Of a stretch of 64,000 bases of DNA, positions 40,246 to 52,347 are shown one piece after another (position 1 is the first letter of the stretch; each line of letters opens with the position of its first letter). The notes under the pieces were generated by a model. It was given only the letters and a program-made list of their open reading frames with translations. It made no database searches and was not told the origin of the DNA. The position numbers and the translations under genes were made by a program. Source of the DNA: Pseudomonas sp. MRSN 12121 (GTDB taxonomy: Bacteria > Pseudomonadota > Gammaproteobacteria > Pseudomonadales > Pseudomonadaceae); NCBI RefSeq assembly GCF_000931465.1, contig NZ_CP010892.1:5169388-5233387 (forward strand), in the 5' to 3' direction.

Positions 40246-41265
40246 TTAAACCGCCACCAGGCGTACGCTGGCGCCTTCGCCGACACCCAGGGCGTCGGCG
40301 GCTTGCGGATCCAGGGTCACCGGTTTGCCCGGGGCGTAATCCAGTTCCAGCAGCACCGCGCGGTAGTCCTGCAACTGGCCGTTGGACACCAGGTACTGGC
40401 GGCCGCCGCCCTTGGCGACGTCACCGACCTTCACGGGCACCACGCGGCTCTGGGCGATCGAACGGATGCCCGAGACCCGGGCATGCAGGGTCGGGCCGCC
40501 ATCGAAGATGTCGATGTAGTGATCGGTCTCGAAGCCTTCGCGCATCAGGATGTCGAAGGTGATCTGCGCCCGCGGATGGACCTGGCCCATGGCTTCCTGC
40601 GCGGCATCCGGCAGCAGCGGCACATAGATCGGGTAATGCGGCATCAGTTCGGCGAGGAAGGTCCGGCTTTTCAGCCCGCACAGACGCTCGGCGGCGGCAT
40701 AGTTCAGGTCGAAGAAGTTGCGGCCAATGGCATCCCAGAACGGCGAGTCGCCGTTTTCGTCGCTATAGCCGACGATCTCGGTGACCACCGAATCGGCGAA
40801 ACGCTCGGGATGGCTGGCGACGAACAGCAGGCGGCCACGGGAATTGAGTTCGGACCACGGCGAGCCGACCAGCTCCGGGACCACGTAGAAACTGGTCAGC
40901 AGGCTGTTGCCAGTCAGGTCGTGGCACTGGGAAAGCACGTGGATCTTGTTGTGGATCTTCAGCTCGCGGGAGGCGTGCACGAAGGTCTCGTTGCGGAAGC
41001 TGTAGAACGGCTCGGAATAACCGGCCGAGGCGACGATGGCCGAGCAGCCGACCAGCTTGCCGGCCTCGGTGTCCTCGAGGACGAAGAAGTAACTCTCTTC
41101 ACCATTGAAGCTCACTTCGGCGGCGAACGAGGCTTCGCTGGCCGCGATCTTGTCGCTCAGGCGTTCCACGTCATCCGGCAAGGAAGTGACACCAATCGGG
41201 CTGTCCGCAGCCAGACGCTGTACCTCGCCCAGATCAGCCATTTGCGCGGGGCGCATCACCAGCAT
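40246..41265 (-). CDS. aruF: Arginine N-succinyltransferase, alpha subunit
   Basis: Partner of AruG in the heteromeric arginine/ornithine succinyltransferase of Pseudomonas. The 339-residue product begins MLVMRPAQMADLGEVQRLA and has the AstA-family blocks LEDTEAGKLVGCSAIVASAGY, DENGDSPFWDAIGRNFFDLNY and HYIDIFDGGPTLHARVSGIRS. An intrinsic terminator lies in the 134-base gap after astC, so aruFGDBE may be partly uncoupled from astC. Several bacteria have a single AstA; two subunits point to Pseudomonas. Confidence 0.95.
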   Translation of the reverse strand: MLVMRPAQMADLGEVQRLAADSPIGVTSLPDDVERLSDKIAASEASFAAEVSFNGEESYFFVLEDTEAGKLVGCSAIVASAGYSEPFYSFRNETFVHASRELKIHNKIHVLSQCHDLTGNSLLTSFYVVPELVGSPWSELNSRGRLLFVASHPERFADSVVTEIVGYSDENGDSPFWDAIGRNFFDLNYAAAERLCGLKSRTFLAELMPHYPIYVPLLPDAAQEAMGQVHPRAQITFDILMREGFETDHYIDIFDGGPTLHARVSGIRSIAQSRVVPVKVGDVAKGGGRQYLVSNGQLQDYRAVLLELDYAPGKPVTLDPQAADALGVGEGASVRLVAV

Positions 41266-41313
41266 GGTGTCACTCCTTACTCAGAACAGGCCGGCCGTGA
41301 GGCCGACTCGGGG

Positions 41314-41339
41314 AAAAAAATGCCGGGACAGCCCGGCAC
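41314..41339 (-). terminator. Intra-operon terminator between astC and aruF
   Basis: On the minus strand TGCCGGG-CTGT-CCCGGCA is followed by a run of seven T: a textbook intrinsic terminator within the aru cluster. Confidence 0.85.
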
Positions 41340-41399
41340 GGAAAATGTGGCTCGACGCTCACCGCGAACGATGAACGCCGAGGAGGACCGCCGCCCGGA

Positions 41400-42765
<1,366 letters not shown>

Positions 42766-42849
42766 AATAGCGTCGCAAAGGCGCAGTTTAAACTGCCGGA
42801 GGCTTTAACGGCAGGATTGTCCAACGATTTGTGCCCGGCATGACGATGC

Positions 42850-42929
42850 CATCGCGAGCAAGCTTCGCTCCTACAGAATGAGTGCATTCCTTTGTAGGAG
42901 CAGCCGGTCGACGCTCGATTGCTCGCGAT
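42850..42929. repeat. REP palindrome pair between astC and argR
   Basis: ATCGCGAGCAAGCTTCGCTCCTAC and an inverted, partly degenerate copy (TGTAGGAGC ... TTGCTCGCGAT) separated by about 18 bases. Confidence 0.75.
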
Positions 42930-42960
42930 AAGAATCTGACAGACAAAACGAGGAAGCGAA

Positions 42961-43941
42961 TCAACCGCGCTCGGCAGGCACCGAGGACAATTCGAAGGGG
43001 CTGCTGCTGCGCCGCTGGTTGCGATCTTCCCGTGGCGTGGCACCGAAGAAGTTGCGGTAGGCGCTGGAGAAATGCGGCCCCGAGGAGAAGCCGCAGGACA
43101 AGCCGATCTGGATTATCGACTTGCTGGTCTGCATCAGCATCTGCCGGGCCTTGTTCAGGCGCAATTCCAGGTAGTACTGGCTCGGCACGCGATTGAGGTA
43201 TTGCTTGAAGATCCGCTCCAGTTGCCGGCGCGAGACACACACATGCTGGGCGATCTCGTCGGTGGTCAGCGGCTCTTCGATATTGGCCTCCATCAGCAGC
43301 ACCGCCTGGGTCAGCTTCGGGTGGCTGGAGCCCAGGCGATTCTGCAGCGGAATGCGCTGGCGCTCGCCGCCCTCGCGAATGCGCTCGACCACCAGCTCTT
43401 CCGACACCGCGCCGGCCAGCTCCGCGCCGTGGTCACGCGCCAGTACCGCCAGCAACAGGTCCAGCACCGACATTCCGCCGCAGGCGGTAAGGCGATCGCG
43501 ATCCCAGTCGAACAGGTGGCTGGTGGCGATGACCTTGGGGAAACGCTCGGCGAAATCGTCCTGCCAGCGCCAGTGCACCGCCGCCCGATAACCGTCGAGA
43601 AAACCCAGTTGCGCCAGGGGATACACGCCCGCGGACAAACCGCCGATCACACACCCGGAACGCACCAGTTGCTTGAGCGCGCTGCTGAGTGCCGGCGCCA
43701 TCGAGGCGGGCGGCTCGTCAGCCAGAAGGAACAGTTTCTGGCAGCCCTCGAGCTTGCCCGACCAGGGCTCGCCCGGCAGGTGCCAGGCCCCTTCGGCCGG
43801 CGCCTCGGCCTGCAGGAAAGCCAGTTCGTAGACCACTTCCGGATGCACGCGCTGAGCGACACGCAAGGCCTCCTCCGCCAGCGCCAGCGTCAAGGCTTTA
43901 GTGCTGGGCCAAATCAGGAAACCAATTCGATGGGCAGTCAT
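42961..43941 (-). CDS. argR: Transcriptional regulator ArgR (AraC family)
   Basis: Arginine-responsive activator of the aru and aot operons and repressor of biosynthetic genes in Pseudomonas; unrelated to the E. coli ArgR. 326 residues: an N-terminal glutamine-amidotransferase-like domain (about 5-180, with a GGLSAGVYPLAQLG elbow lacking the catalytic Cys) and a C-terminal AraC DNA-binding domain (about 215-310) with two HTH motifs (TTDEIAQHVCVSRRQLERIF and IIQIGLSCGFSSGPHFSSAY). ATG 43941 (MTAHRIGFLIWPSTK) matches the family; a TTG three codons upstream is rejected. It ends the aotJQMOP-argR gene order. Confidence 0.96.
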   Translation of the reverse strand: MTAHRIGFLIWPSTKALTLALAEEALRVAQRVHPEVVYELAFLQAEAPAEGAWHLPGEPWSGKLEGCQKLFLLADEPPASMAPALSSALKQLVRSGCVIGGLSAGVYPLAQLGFLDGYRAAVHWRWQDDFAERFPKVIATSHLFDWDRDRLTACGGMSVLDLLLAVLARDHGAELAGAVSEELVVERIREGGERQRIPLQNRLGSSHPKLTQAVLLMEANIEEPLTTDEIAQHVCVSRRQLERIFKQYLNRVPSQYYLELRLNKARQMLMQTSKSIIQIGLSCGFSSGPHFSSAYRNFFGATPREDRNQRRSSSPFELSSVPAERG

Positions 43942-44054
43942 GGCGGGCAATCCGAAACGAAAACAGGATGAAAGGCAAAAGAGGCTGCAACCAAATTAGA
44001 CCATCTGGCGCGCGGTGCGCAGCATGACCTAATTTGGTGCGTTACGGGAGTGAT

Positions 44055-44819
44055 TTACTTCAGGCTGCCCGAGAGGAATTGTTGCAAACGTTCCGACTGT
44101 GGGTTCGCCAGCACTTCGCGCGGGTTGCCGCTCTCCTCCACCAGCCCCTTGTGCAGGAACACCAGCTGGTTCGAGACCTCGCGGGCAAAGCCCATTTCGT
44201 GAGTCACCACCACCATGGTCCGGCCTTCCTGGGCCAGGGCCTGCATCACTTTCAGCACGTCGCCCACCAGTTCCGGGTCGAGCGCCGACGTCGGCTCGTC
44301 GAACAGCATGACCTCAGGCTCCATGGCCAGCGCCCGGGCGATCGCCACACGCTGCTGTTCGCCGCCGGACATATGGCCCGGGTAGGCATCCTTGCGATGC
44401 GCGACGCCAACCTTGGCCAGGTAGTGCTCGGCCTTTGCCCGGGCTTCGGCCTTGGGCACGCCCAGCACATGCACCGGCGCTTCCATGATGTTTTCGATGG
44501 CGGTCATGTGCGACCACAGGTTGAAGTGCTGGAACACCATCGACAGGCGCGAACGCATGCGCTGCAGTTGCTTGGGATCGGCCGCCTTCAACCCGCCGCC
44601 CTTGTTCGCCACCAGCTTCAACTCTTCGTTGTTCAGCAGGATCCTGCCGGCGTGCGGCTGCTCCAGCAGGTTGATGCAACGCAGGAACGTGGATTTGCCG
44701 GAGCCACTGGAGCCGATGATGCTGATCACATCGCCGGCCGCCGCTTTCAGGGACACGCCCTTGAGCACTTCGTGACTGCCATAGCGTTTATGCAGGTCTT
44801 GGACTTCAAGTTTGTACAT
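44055..44819 (-). CDS. aotP: Arginine/ornithine ABC transporter ATP-binding protein
   Basis: ATPase of the arginine and ornithine importer. 254 residues with Walker [12 protein letters not shown] (about 38-48), Q loop [10 protein letters not shown], signature [14 protein letters not shown], Walker [16 protein letters not shown] and H-loop [13 protein letters not shown] 44819 ([14 protein letters not shown]) is preferred to an upstream start at 44834. It follows aotO by 23 bases and precedes argR, with 113 bases between. Confidence 0.96.
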   Translation of the reverse strand: MYKLEVQDLHKRYGSHEVLKGVSLKAAAGDVISIIGSSGSGKSTFLRCINLLEQPHAGRILLNNEELKLVANKGGGLKAADPKQLQRMRSRLSMVFQHFNLWSHMTAIENIMEAPVHVLGVPKAEARAKAEHYLAKVGVAHRKDAYPGHMSGGEQQRVAIARALAMEPEVMLFDEPTSALDPELVGDVLKVMQALAQEGRTMVVVTHEMGFAREVSNQLVFLHKGLVEESGNPREVLANPQSERLQQFLSGSLK

Positions 44820-44842
44820 GCTGTCGATTCTCACAAAAGCAG

Positions 44843-45955
44843 TCAGTCGTTGAGCAAGCGCCCGTGCCGCAGCGCTTCGCGCCCCGCCACCTTGGCCAGC
44901 CAGAAACCGGGTTGGGCATAGCGCAGCCGCTCAACGGCGAACAACACGCCACTGGTGCCGGCACACAGGGTGCTGACCCGATCGGATAAGGGATCAATCA
45001 CTTCAAAAATCGGCTCGCCCTTCTCCACCCAGCTACCGGCCGGACGCAGAAAACTCACCACGCCGGGGTGCGGCGCAAACAACAATTCGGTGCCTTCGAA
45101 CGGCATGCCTTCGCAGGCTTCATGCTGCGGCGCCGGCCATTCGCCCAGGATCAGCCCCTGCTCGGCGAGGAACGCCAGGATGCCGTCGGCATAGGCCTCG
45201 GCCGCCGGACGCCCGGTATCGGCCTGGCCGCCCAGTTCGAGGGTGGTCGCCAGGCAGGCCAGCGGGATCTGCGCCTGTGGAAACTGGCGCGACAGGCGCA
45301 ACCACGGGAGCGAGCAAGCCTCGTCGAACGAGCTGCCGCCGGAATCTTCCGCCAGCAGGCCGACGCGCACGTTCAGGTGCGCCGCCAGGGAACGCCATTG
45401 CGGCCAGTGCTGCGGCAAGGCATACATATGCAGCGCTGCCTCCGCGTCACAGTGCAGATCGAGCACCACATCCGCGGTGCAGGCATGACTCAGCAGGATG
45501 CGCTGCATGCCCTGCAACTGGCTGGAAGGCGCCGGCAACTCGGCCAGCACATCGCCCATGGCCTGGCGGATCATCCGCACATTGGCATGCGGATCGTCCC
45601 CCAGGCGCCCCTCGAGCCGGCTCGCGACCGGCGCGCTCAGCTCGACGAAATCGCGGTTGAAGTTCTTGCCGCTACCCGCCTCGAAACGCCCCTGGTGGTT
45701 GCCCTGCAGCAACTGCCCCAGGCCCATCGGATTGGCCACCGGCACCAGCTCGATCACACCGTTCAGCGCGCCCCGGGCTTCCAGCTCGACCAGGCGTTTT
45801 TTCAGCTCCCAGGCCGTGCGCATGCCGGGCAGTTCGTCGGCATGCAGGCTGGCCTGGATATAGGCCTTGCGCTCGCCGTGACCGAAGCGGAATACCGAGA
45901 TCTGTCGTTCGCTGCCCAGATGGCTCCACGGCAACGCGTGGTCGATGCGTTCCAT
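44843..45955 (-). CDS. aotO: AotO, succinylglutamate desuccinylase/aspartoacylase family protein
   Basis: 370-residue zinc-carboxypeptidase-like protein inside the aot transporter operon. AstE/AspA-like features are visible: YIQASLHADELPGMRTAW with the H-x2-E zinc pair, GSGKNFNRDFVELS, and VVLDLHCDAEAALHMY. Its substrate is not established; it is the gene called aotO in the P. aeruginosa aotJQMOP operon and is thought not to be part of the transporter itself. A peptidase- or deacylase-type role releasing arginine or ornithine is plausible. One base separates it from aotM. Confidence 0.9.
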   Translation of the reverse strand: MERIDHALPWSHLGSERQISVFRFGHGERKAYIQASLHADELPGMRTAWELKKRLVELEARGALNGVIELVPVANPMGLGQLLQGNHQGRFEAGSGKNFNRDFVELSAPVASRLEGRLGDDPHANVRMIRQAMGDVLAELPAPSSQLQGMQRILLSHACTADVVLDLHCDAEAALHMYALPQHWPQWRSLAAHLNVRVGLLAEDSGGSSFDEACSLPWLRLSRQFPQAQIPLACLATTLELGGQADTGRPAAEAYADGILAFLAEQGLILGEWPAPQHEACEGMPFEGTELLFAPHPGVVSFLRPAGSWVEKGEPIFEVIDPLSDRVSTLCAGTSGVLFAVERLRYAQPGFWLAKVAGREALRHGRLLND

Positions 45956-45956
45956 A

Positions 45957-46655
45957 TCAGTGCTTCCGCGGCGCCAGGTAGCTCAGCCAGCGGCCTTCGG
46001 CCAACTTGAACAGGCGCACCAGGATGAAGGTCAGGCACAGGTAGAACACGCCGGCGGTAATGTAGGCCTCGAACGGCAGGTAGTACTGCGCGTTGACCGT
46101 GCGCGCCGCGCCGGTGATGTCGATCAGGGTCACGATGGAGGCCAGGCTGGTGGTCTGCAGCATCATGATCACTTCGTTGCTGTACTGCGGCAGCGCCCGG
46201 CGCAGGGCCGACGGCAGCAGGATGCGGGCATACATCTTGTAGCGCGACATGCCCATGGCCTTGGCCGCTTCGATCTCGCCGTTCGGCGTGGCCTTGAGGC
46301 TGCCGGCGATGATTTCGGCGGTGTAGGCGCTGGTGTTGATGGCGAACGCCAGGCAGGCACAGAAGGACGCGCTGGACAGCCACGGCCAGAGGAAGCTCTG
46401 GCGCACCACATCGAACTGCGCCAGGCCGTAGTAGATCAGGAACAGCTGCACCAGCATCGGCGTGCCGCGGATCACATAGGTGTAGAGCCAGGCCGGCAGG
46501 TTGACCAGCGGCTGCTTGGAGACCCGCATCAGCCCCAGGGGCAAGGCCAGCAGCAGCCCGAAGAACAGCGACAGGGCCAGCAGCTTCAGGGTGGTCAACA
46601 GGCCGCTGAAATACAGCGGCAGGGCCTCATAGATGACGTTGTAGTCGAAGATCAT
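45957..46655 (-). CDS. aotM: Arginine/ornithine ABC transporter permease AotM
   Basis: Inner-membrane subunit of the HisM/ArtM class, 232 residues with about five hydrophobic helices. The EAA loop that contacts the ATPase is AAKAMGMSRYKMYARILLPSALRRALP (about 141-167, given here only as a landmark by its AMGMS and LLPSA parts). Its start overlaps the aotQ stop by four bases. It acts with AotQ, AotP and the binding protein AotJ. Confidence 0.95.
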   Translation of the reverse strand: MIFDYNVIYEALPLYFSGLLTTLKLLALSLFFGLLLALPLGLMRVSKQPLVNLPAWLYTYVIRGTPMLVQLFLIYYGLAQFDVVRQSFLWPWLSSASFCACLAFAINTSAYTAEIIAGSLKATPNGEIEAAKAMGMSRYKMYARILLPSALRRALPQYSNEVIMMLQTTSLASIVTLIDITGAARTVNAQYYLPFEAYITAGVFYLCLTFILVRLFKLAEGRWLSYLAPRKH

Positions 46656-47341
46656 AGATCAGCCGCCCTTACGCCTACCGAGTAGCGCTTCTCAAGGTGA
46701 CGCAATGCCAGCAACGAGACACTGGTGATCACCAGGTACATCGCCGCCACCGCGAGGAAGAAGGTAAAAGGCTCGCGAGTGGCGTCAGCCGCCTGCTTGG
46801 CCTTGAACATCATGTCTTGCAGGCCCACCACCGAAATCAGCGCGGTGGCCTTGGTCAATACCAGCCAGTTGTTGGTGAAACCGGGAATCGCCAGGCGGAT
46901 CATCTGTGGCACCAGCACCCGGAAAAACACCTGGAAGCTGTTCATGCCGTAGGCCATGCCAGCCTCTGCCTGCCCCTTGGGGATCGCCATGAAGGCGCCA
47001 CGGAAGGTTTCCGACAGGTAGGCCCCGAAGATGAAGCCCAGCGTGCCGATACCGGCGGCCAGCGGGTTCAGGTCGATGTAGTCGTCATAGCCGAGCAGCG
47101 GCGCGACACGGTTGAGCAGGTCCTGGCCGCCGTAGAAGATCAGCAGGATCAGCACCAGGTCGGGAATCCCGCGGATCACCGTGGAATACAGGTCGCCCAG
47201 CCAGGCCAGCCAGCGCACCGGCGAGAGGCGCAGCGCGACCCCGACCAGACCCAGAACGATGGCCAGGGCCATGGACGACAAGGCAAGCTGAAGCGTCAGC
47301 CAAGCGCCATCGAGGATGACAGCCCCGTAGCCTTTCAACAT
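46652..47341 (-). CDS. aotQ: Arginine/ornithine ABC transporter permease AotQ
   Basis: Inner-membrane subunit of the HisQ class, 229 residues, about five transmembrane helices. Recognisable parts are STVIRGIPDLVLILLIFYGG and the EAA loop around EAGMAYGMNSFQVFFRVLVP. The aotJ gene lies 91 bases upstream with an intrinsic terminator between, which would make permease mRNA less abundant than binding-protein mRNA. aotM overlaps its stop. Confidence 0.95.
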   Translation of the reverse strand: MLKGYGAVILDGAWLTLQLALSSMALAIVLGLVGVALRLSPVRWLAWLGDLYSTVIRGIPDLVLILLIFYGGQDLLNRVAPLLGYDDYIDLNPLAAGIGTLGFIFGAYLSETFRGAFMAIPKGQAEAGMAYGMNSFQVFFRVLVPQMIRLAIPGFTNNWLVLTKATALISVVGLQDMMFKAKQAADATREPFTFFLAVAAMYLVITSVSLLALRHLEKRYSVGVRAADL

Positions 47342-47366
47342 GATTCAGGTCCTCGAAAATTGGGAT

Positions 47367-47410
47367 GAAAAAATGGCGCAAACTTCAGAGATTCTGCTGC
47401 TTGCGCCATC
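47367..47410 (-). terminator. Terminator/attenuator between aotJ and aotQ
   Basis: ATGGCGCAA and TTGCGCCAT pair, and on the minus strand a six-T run follows. Partial read-through is needed for aotQMOP. Confidence 0.75.
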
Positions 47411-47432
47411 TCGGACTTGCTGATTCGACGAT

Positions 47433-48209
47433 TTACTGGCCGTAAATATCGAAATCGAAGTACTTGTCCTGGATTTGCTTGTACTTGCCATTCGCGCGAA
47501 TGGCGGCGATCGCACCGGTGATCTTGTCTTTCAGCGCATCGCCCTTGCGCACGGCGATACCTACGCCGTCGCCGAAGTATTTGGGATCGGTGAACGCCGG
47601 GCCGACGAACGCGAAGCCTTTGCCGGCATCGGTCTTCAGGAAGCCGTCATTCAACAGGGTAGCGTCGGCCACCGTGCCATCGAGGCGACCGGCCGCCACA
47701 TCCAGGTAGATTTCGTTCTGCGAACCGTAAGGCTTGATCTCGGCTCCCAGCGGCGCCAGCACTTCACGGGCGAAACGCTCGTGGATCGAACCGCGCTGCA
47801 CACCGATGTTCTTGCCCTTGAGCTCGGCCAGGCCGTCGCTGACCTGGGTGCCGGACTTCATCACCAGGCGTGCCGGGGTGTTGTAGTACTTGCCGGTGAA
47901 ATCCACGGACTTCTTGCGGTCTTCGGTGATCGACATGGAGGAAAGGATCGCGTCGATCTTGCGCACCTTGAGCGCCGGGATCAGGCCGTCGAACTCCTGC
48001 TCGACCCATACGCACTTGACCTTCATTTCTTCGCACAGGGCGTTGCCGATGTCGTAGTCGAAACCGACGATGCTGCCGTCTGGAGCCTTGGAGGCGAATG
48101 GAGGGTAGGCCGCCTCGATACCAATCTTCAGAGGCTTTTCATCGGCGAACGCCGGCAGGGAGAGTACGGAGGACAGTGCCAGGGCGCCAAGAAGCACGAG
48201 TTTCTTCAT
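47433..48209 (-). CDS. aotJ: Arginine/ornithine-binding periplasmic protein AotJ
   Basis: Periplasmic solute-binding protein of the cationic amino acid family, 258 residues. Signal peptide [20 protein letters not shown] ends at about FA-DEK (residue 22). The mature part begins [17 protein letters not shown] and has the family motif [14 protein letters not shown] plus [17 protein letters not shown] 48209 fits the signal peptide; the open frame upstream to 48365 is not coding. A consensus ArgR half-site lies 182-197 bases upstream. It is the first gene of aotJQMOP-argR. Confidence 0.96.
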   Translation of the reverse strand: MKKLVLLGALALSSVLSLPAFADEKPLKIGIEAAYPPFASKAPDGSIVGFDYDIGNALCEEMKVKCVWVEQEFDGLIPALKVRKIDAILSSMSITEDRKKSVDFTGKYYNTPARLVMKSGTQVSDGLAELKGKNIGVQRGSIHERFAREVLAPLGAEIKPYGSQNEIYLDVAAGRLDGTVADATLLNDGFLKTDAGKGFAFVGPAFTDPKYFGDGVGIAVRKGDALKDKITGAIAAIRANGKYKQIQDKYFDFDIYGQ

Positions 48210-48369
48210 CTTAGGACTCCATCGGTAAAGGGCAAAAACGGCAGAGTGAGCGACAGCCCAATATGCGAATGGGTGGAACCTGATAGCGGTGCTGCGTCCT
48301 TGAAGCCCCGACGACGAACTCCAGACGGGTTCTCCGGCAGGCAACGACGAGCGAGTGATCGGCATTCTA

Positions 48370-48406
48370 ACGACAGGCCCGAAGCCGATATTTCCTCAAT
48401 GCGACA
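48370..48406 (-). promoter_or_regulatory. ArgR-type binding site upstream of aotJ
   Basis: On the minus strand TGTCGC-ATTGAGGA-AA (48391-48406) is an exact half-site, followed 31 bases on by TGTCGT (48370-48375), a likely weaker second half in direct orientation. Confidence 0.6.
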
Positions 48407-48725
48407 ACAAATTACAGAAGCACCGAGAAACCAGGGCGAGCACATTGACAGCTCTTCAGATTTATGCAAGAGCAAAAGAAGATGAACCTATCTACGCTGC
48501 AAATTGCGGGCCTATTATTCGCAAAGCCTTCTATTCCGGCAAGCGCAGCGTTATGACTTATTTTTTACCGCCCCCGCAACGGCCCTGAAACGGGGCTTTT
48601 CGTTTCTCATTGCCCCGAATCCGTGCAGCGGGTTACACATTCCCTCCAGCCGGTAACATTCAGAATCATCCGATTGACGTTACCGATATTTATTGGATCG
48701 AGACTGGCGGTGCCTGGGCCGACGC
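48407..48725. other. Intergenic region upstream of aotJ
   Basis: No gene seen. Near 48580-48600 a GCCC ... GGGGC hairpin followed by TTTTCGTTT resembles a weak plus-strand terminator without an obvious gene to terminate. Confidence 0.4.
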
Positions 48726-48792
48726 TATCGCGAGCAAGTTCGCTGCAACAAGAACCAGAGCAATCCCTGTAGGAGCGAGCCTGCTCGCAATA
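48726..48792. repeat. REP palindrome pair between aotJ and acsA
   Basis: TATCGCGAGCAAGTTCGCTGC and the inverted copy TGTAGGAGCGAGCCTGCTCGCAA, separated by about 20 bases. Confidence 0.8.
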
Positions 48793-48810
48793 CGGCCACC
48801 AAGCCGACAC

Positions 48811-48847
48811 AAAAAAGCCCCGCCCGGCGCAAGGCCGGGCGGGGCTT
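48811..48847 (-). terminator. Terminator of acsA
   Basis: AAGCCCCGCCCGGC and GCCGGGCGGGGCTT form a long GC stem followed on the minus strand by a T-run, 20 bases after the acsA stop. Confidence 0.9.
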
Positions 48848-48866
48848 CGGTCGATGCCGCTTTGCC

Positions 48867-50822
<1,956 letters not shown>

Positions 50823-50844
50823 CTTTCTTACCTCGGTGACATAG

Positions 50845-50852
50845 TTGTTGTT
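50845..50852 (-). promoter_or_regulatory. Crc/Hfq-type CA motif in the acsA leader
   Basis: The minus strand reads ACAACAACAACT; AACAACAA fits AANAANAA, just upstream of the GAGG ribosome site. Confidence 0.65.
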
Positions 50853-51233
50853 GTATGGCCCCGTTGTAGCCGGGGCGGCCTTATAGAACCATTCGACGAT
50901 GGTAGTAACAACCCCCTGCCGCGCCACGAAAAAGTACCGCTTGGCCCTCTAGCACGGCACTTGTCGCAATAATCGCAGCACTTGAACCCGCGCAAACAGG
51001 CCTGCAGAAGGCGCGTTTAGCGGGATTGTTACAAAAACCGTCAATAGTGTTTATCAAAAGCATGCCTGTATGGGCCGCACTCGGGCGCCTAAAATCAACC
51101 TCGCCAACAAGGCAATGTGATTAACCAAGTTACAGCCCCCACGAAGGCAGTTAATCCGAACTTCTACTCAAGCTCCACACGCAGCCCCACAAAGGTTGCG
51201 TGCCCCCACACGACCTTAGAAAGGTGAAATGAA
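50853..51233. other. Divergent promoter region between acsA and the DUF2790 gene
   Basis: No gene or convincing sigma factor element was recognised. It should contain promoters for both flanking genes. Confidence 0.45.
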
Positions 51234-51497
51234 ATGAAAGCTTTATTAGTTCTGGCCCTCAGCAGTCTTTGCGCTACAGCAATGGCCGACGAGATCCCGA
51301 CTGATGTTGCGAGCCAGCAGCCCGCTGTAGAGGAATACTCTTACTCGTCCCACCTGGACATCGCCAAAGTTATATCCACGAGCGAAGTTCCCAATGTATG
51401 CGAAGTTGTACCTGCGCGTATGGAATATGAAGATTCGCAAGGCCAGCGGCATATTCTGCAATACCGTGTCATGGGTAACGGCTGCTCTAACGGCTGA
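51234..51497 (+). CDS. DUF2790 family secreted small protein
   Basis: 87 residues with a signal peptide (MKALLVLALSSLCATAMA, cleavage before DEI at about 19) and a mature domain of the Pseudomonas-specific DUF2790 type, with YSYSSHLDIAKVISTSEVPN, CEVVPARMEYEDSQGQRH and LQYRVMGNGC. Two cysteines in the mature part could form a disulfide. AAGGTGA lies before the ATG. Function unknown; several paralogues are usual in a Pseudomonas genome and some respond to metals or stress. It probably stands alone. Confidence 0.88.
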   Translation: MKALLVLALSSLCATAMADEIPTDVASQQPAVEEYSYSSHLDIAKVISTSEVPNVCEVVPARMEYEDSQGQRHILQYRVMGNGCSNG

Positions 51498-51534
51498 TAC
51501 TCAAAGTTAGTTTTTCAAACACTTTAAAGTGCCG

Positions 51535-51558
51535 GCCGCAAGAAATCCTTCTTGCGGC
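51535..51558 (+). other. Strong hairpin after the DUF2790 gene
   Basis: GCCGCAAGAA-ATCC-TTCTTGCGGC is a perfect 10-bp stem 37 bases after the stop, nested in a longer GCCGGCC/GGCCGG repeat. There is no T-run, so it is either an atypical terminator or an RNA-stabilising element. Confidence 0.5.
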
Positions 51559-51779
51559 AAAGATGGCCGGCGGCCCCACTTGAGCAAGCCATCCCCACCT
51601 AGTGCGGACACGGCATTCGCACTCACCCTTTTCACCTGTCATGTCGCCCTGCGGAAGCATTTTTTCCGAGCATTGCAAGGGGCTTGACGGGAGTTAAAAC
51701 CACCGGCTCGAACGTCGATCCCAACGCAGGACCGGCATCCGATGCAGTAGTGTTGCAAAGGTCAAAAATTGACCATAAG

Positions 51780-51795
51780 ACACAAGATGTAGTGG
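51780..51795 (+). promoter_or_regulatory. Possible NrdR box
   Basis: ACACAAGATGTAGTGG fits 13 of 16 positions of the NrdR box ACACwAtATaTwGTGT. NrdR normally binds two boxes; I did not find a second at the usual 31-32 bp spacing. Confidence 0.35.
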
Positions 51796-52089
51796 CCAAA
51801 GTGTTATTTTGCTCATTTTTTGAGCAGAAAAAACAGGCGACAATTTTCACGTAAAATTGAACACAATCCTCACCACAACGCTCCTCTCCACGCCTGGAGG
51901 CTTTGTCCTACGGGGCTTTCAGGGCATCGGATGAAAAACCCGATCCTCTCGCCGCAAAAAACCTGCAAAAACGCCTGAAAAAAAATCTTCAGCGGTCAAA
52001 GCCCTGTAAACCCTCGCTCCGCCGCGATCACGCCCCTCGCCGGCCGGATCGTGAGCCACTTCGTCGCACCACAGCGACAAAAAAGTCCC

Positions 52090-52095
52090 TATAAT
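52090..52095 (+). promoter_or_regulatory. Perfect -10 element in front of nrdB
   Basis: TATAAT with a poor -35 (CACCAC region at 17 bp). If used, the nrdB leader would be about 246 bases. Confidence 0.4.
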
Positions 52096-52281
52096 GCGGC
52101 CTTAAAACGGGCCTGCAATATTCCCTTACAGGGGTAAACAGCAGTTCGAGGCCAAAGCAGGAGTCGATTCGTTTTTCTGCTTCCATAGGCCGCTTCGGAA
52201 CTCCCGTACATATTTTCTGTTTATTGCCTGCGCTAGCTGCCGCAACAAACGATTCCTTAAGATCCAACGCGGCCAGTTCGG

Positions 52282-52315
52282 CCGTGTGAAAAATCAACCA
52301 TCAGTTTTCACACGG
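52282..52315 (+). promoter_or_regulatory. Leader hairpin before nrdB
   Basis: CCGTGTGAAAA and TTTTCACACGG form a perfect 11-bp stem with a 12-base loop, ending 33 bases before the nrdB ATG. No T-run follows, so control of translation or RNA stability is more likely than termination. Confidence 0.5.
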
Positions 52316-52347
52316 GCATCTGGCCCTCACGCAGGAGACGACACGTC

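Larger units (their letters stand above)
51559..52347. other. Long regulatory-looking region upstream of nrdB
   Basis: Almost 800 bases without a supported gene. It contains palindromes GGTCAA-AAA-TTGACC (51760-51774) and TGCTCA-N5-TGAGCA (51810-51826), a NrdR-box-like sequence (51780-51795), a perfect TATAAT (52090-52095) and a leader hairpin (52282-52315). A 63-codon open frame at 51903 has no family features. Confidence 0.55.

Noticed and set aside
51769-51797. TTGACC as a -35 hexamer upstream of nrdB
   Set aside because: No acceptable -10 at 16-18 bp; it is better explained as one arm of a dyad.
51903-52094. 63-codon open frame upstream of nrdB
   Set aside because: Lys/Arg/Pro-rich translation, no ribosome site, overlaps the TATAAT element.
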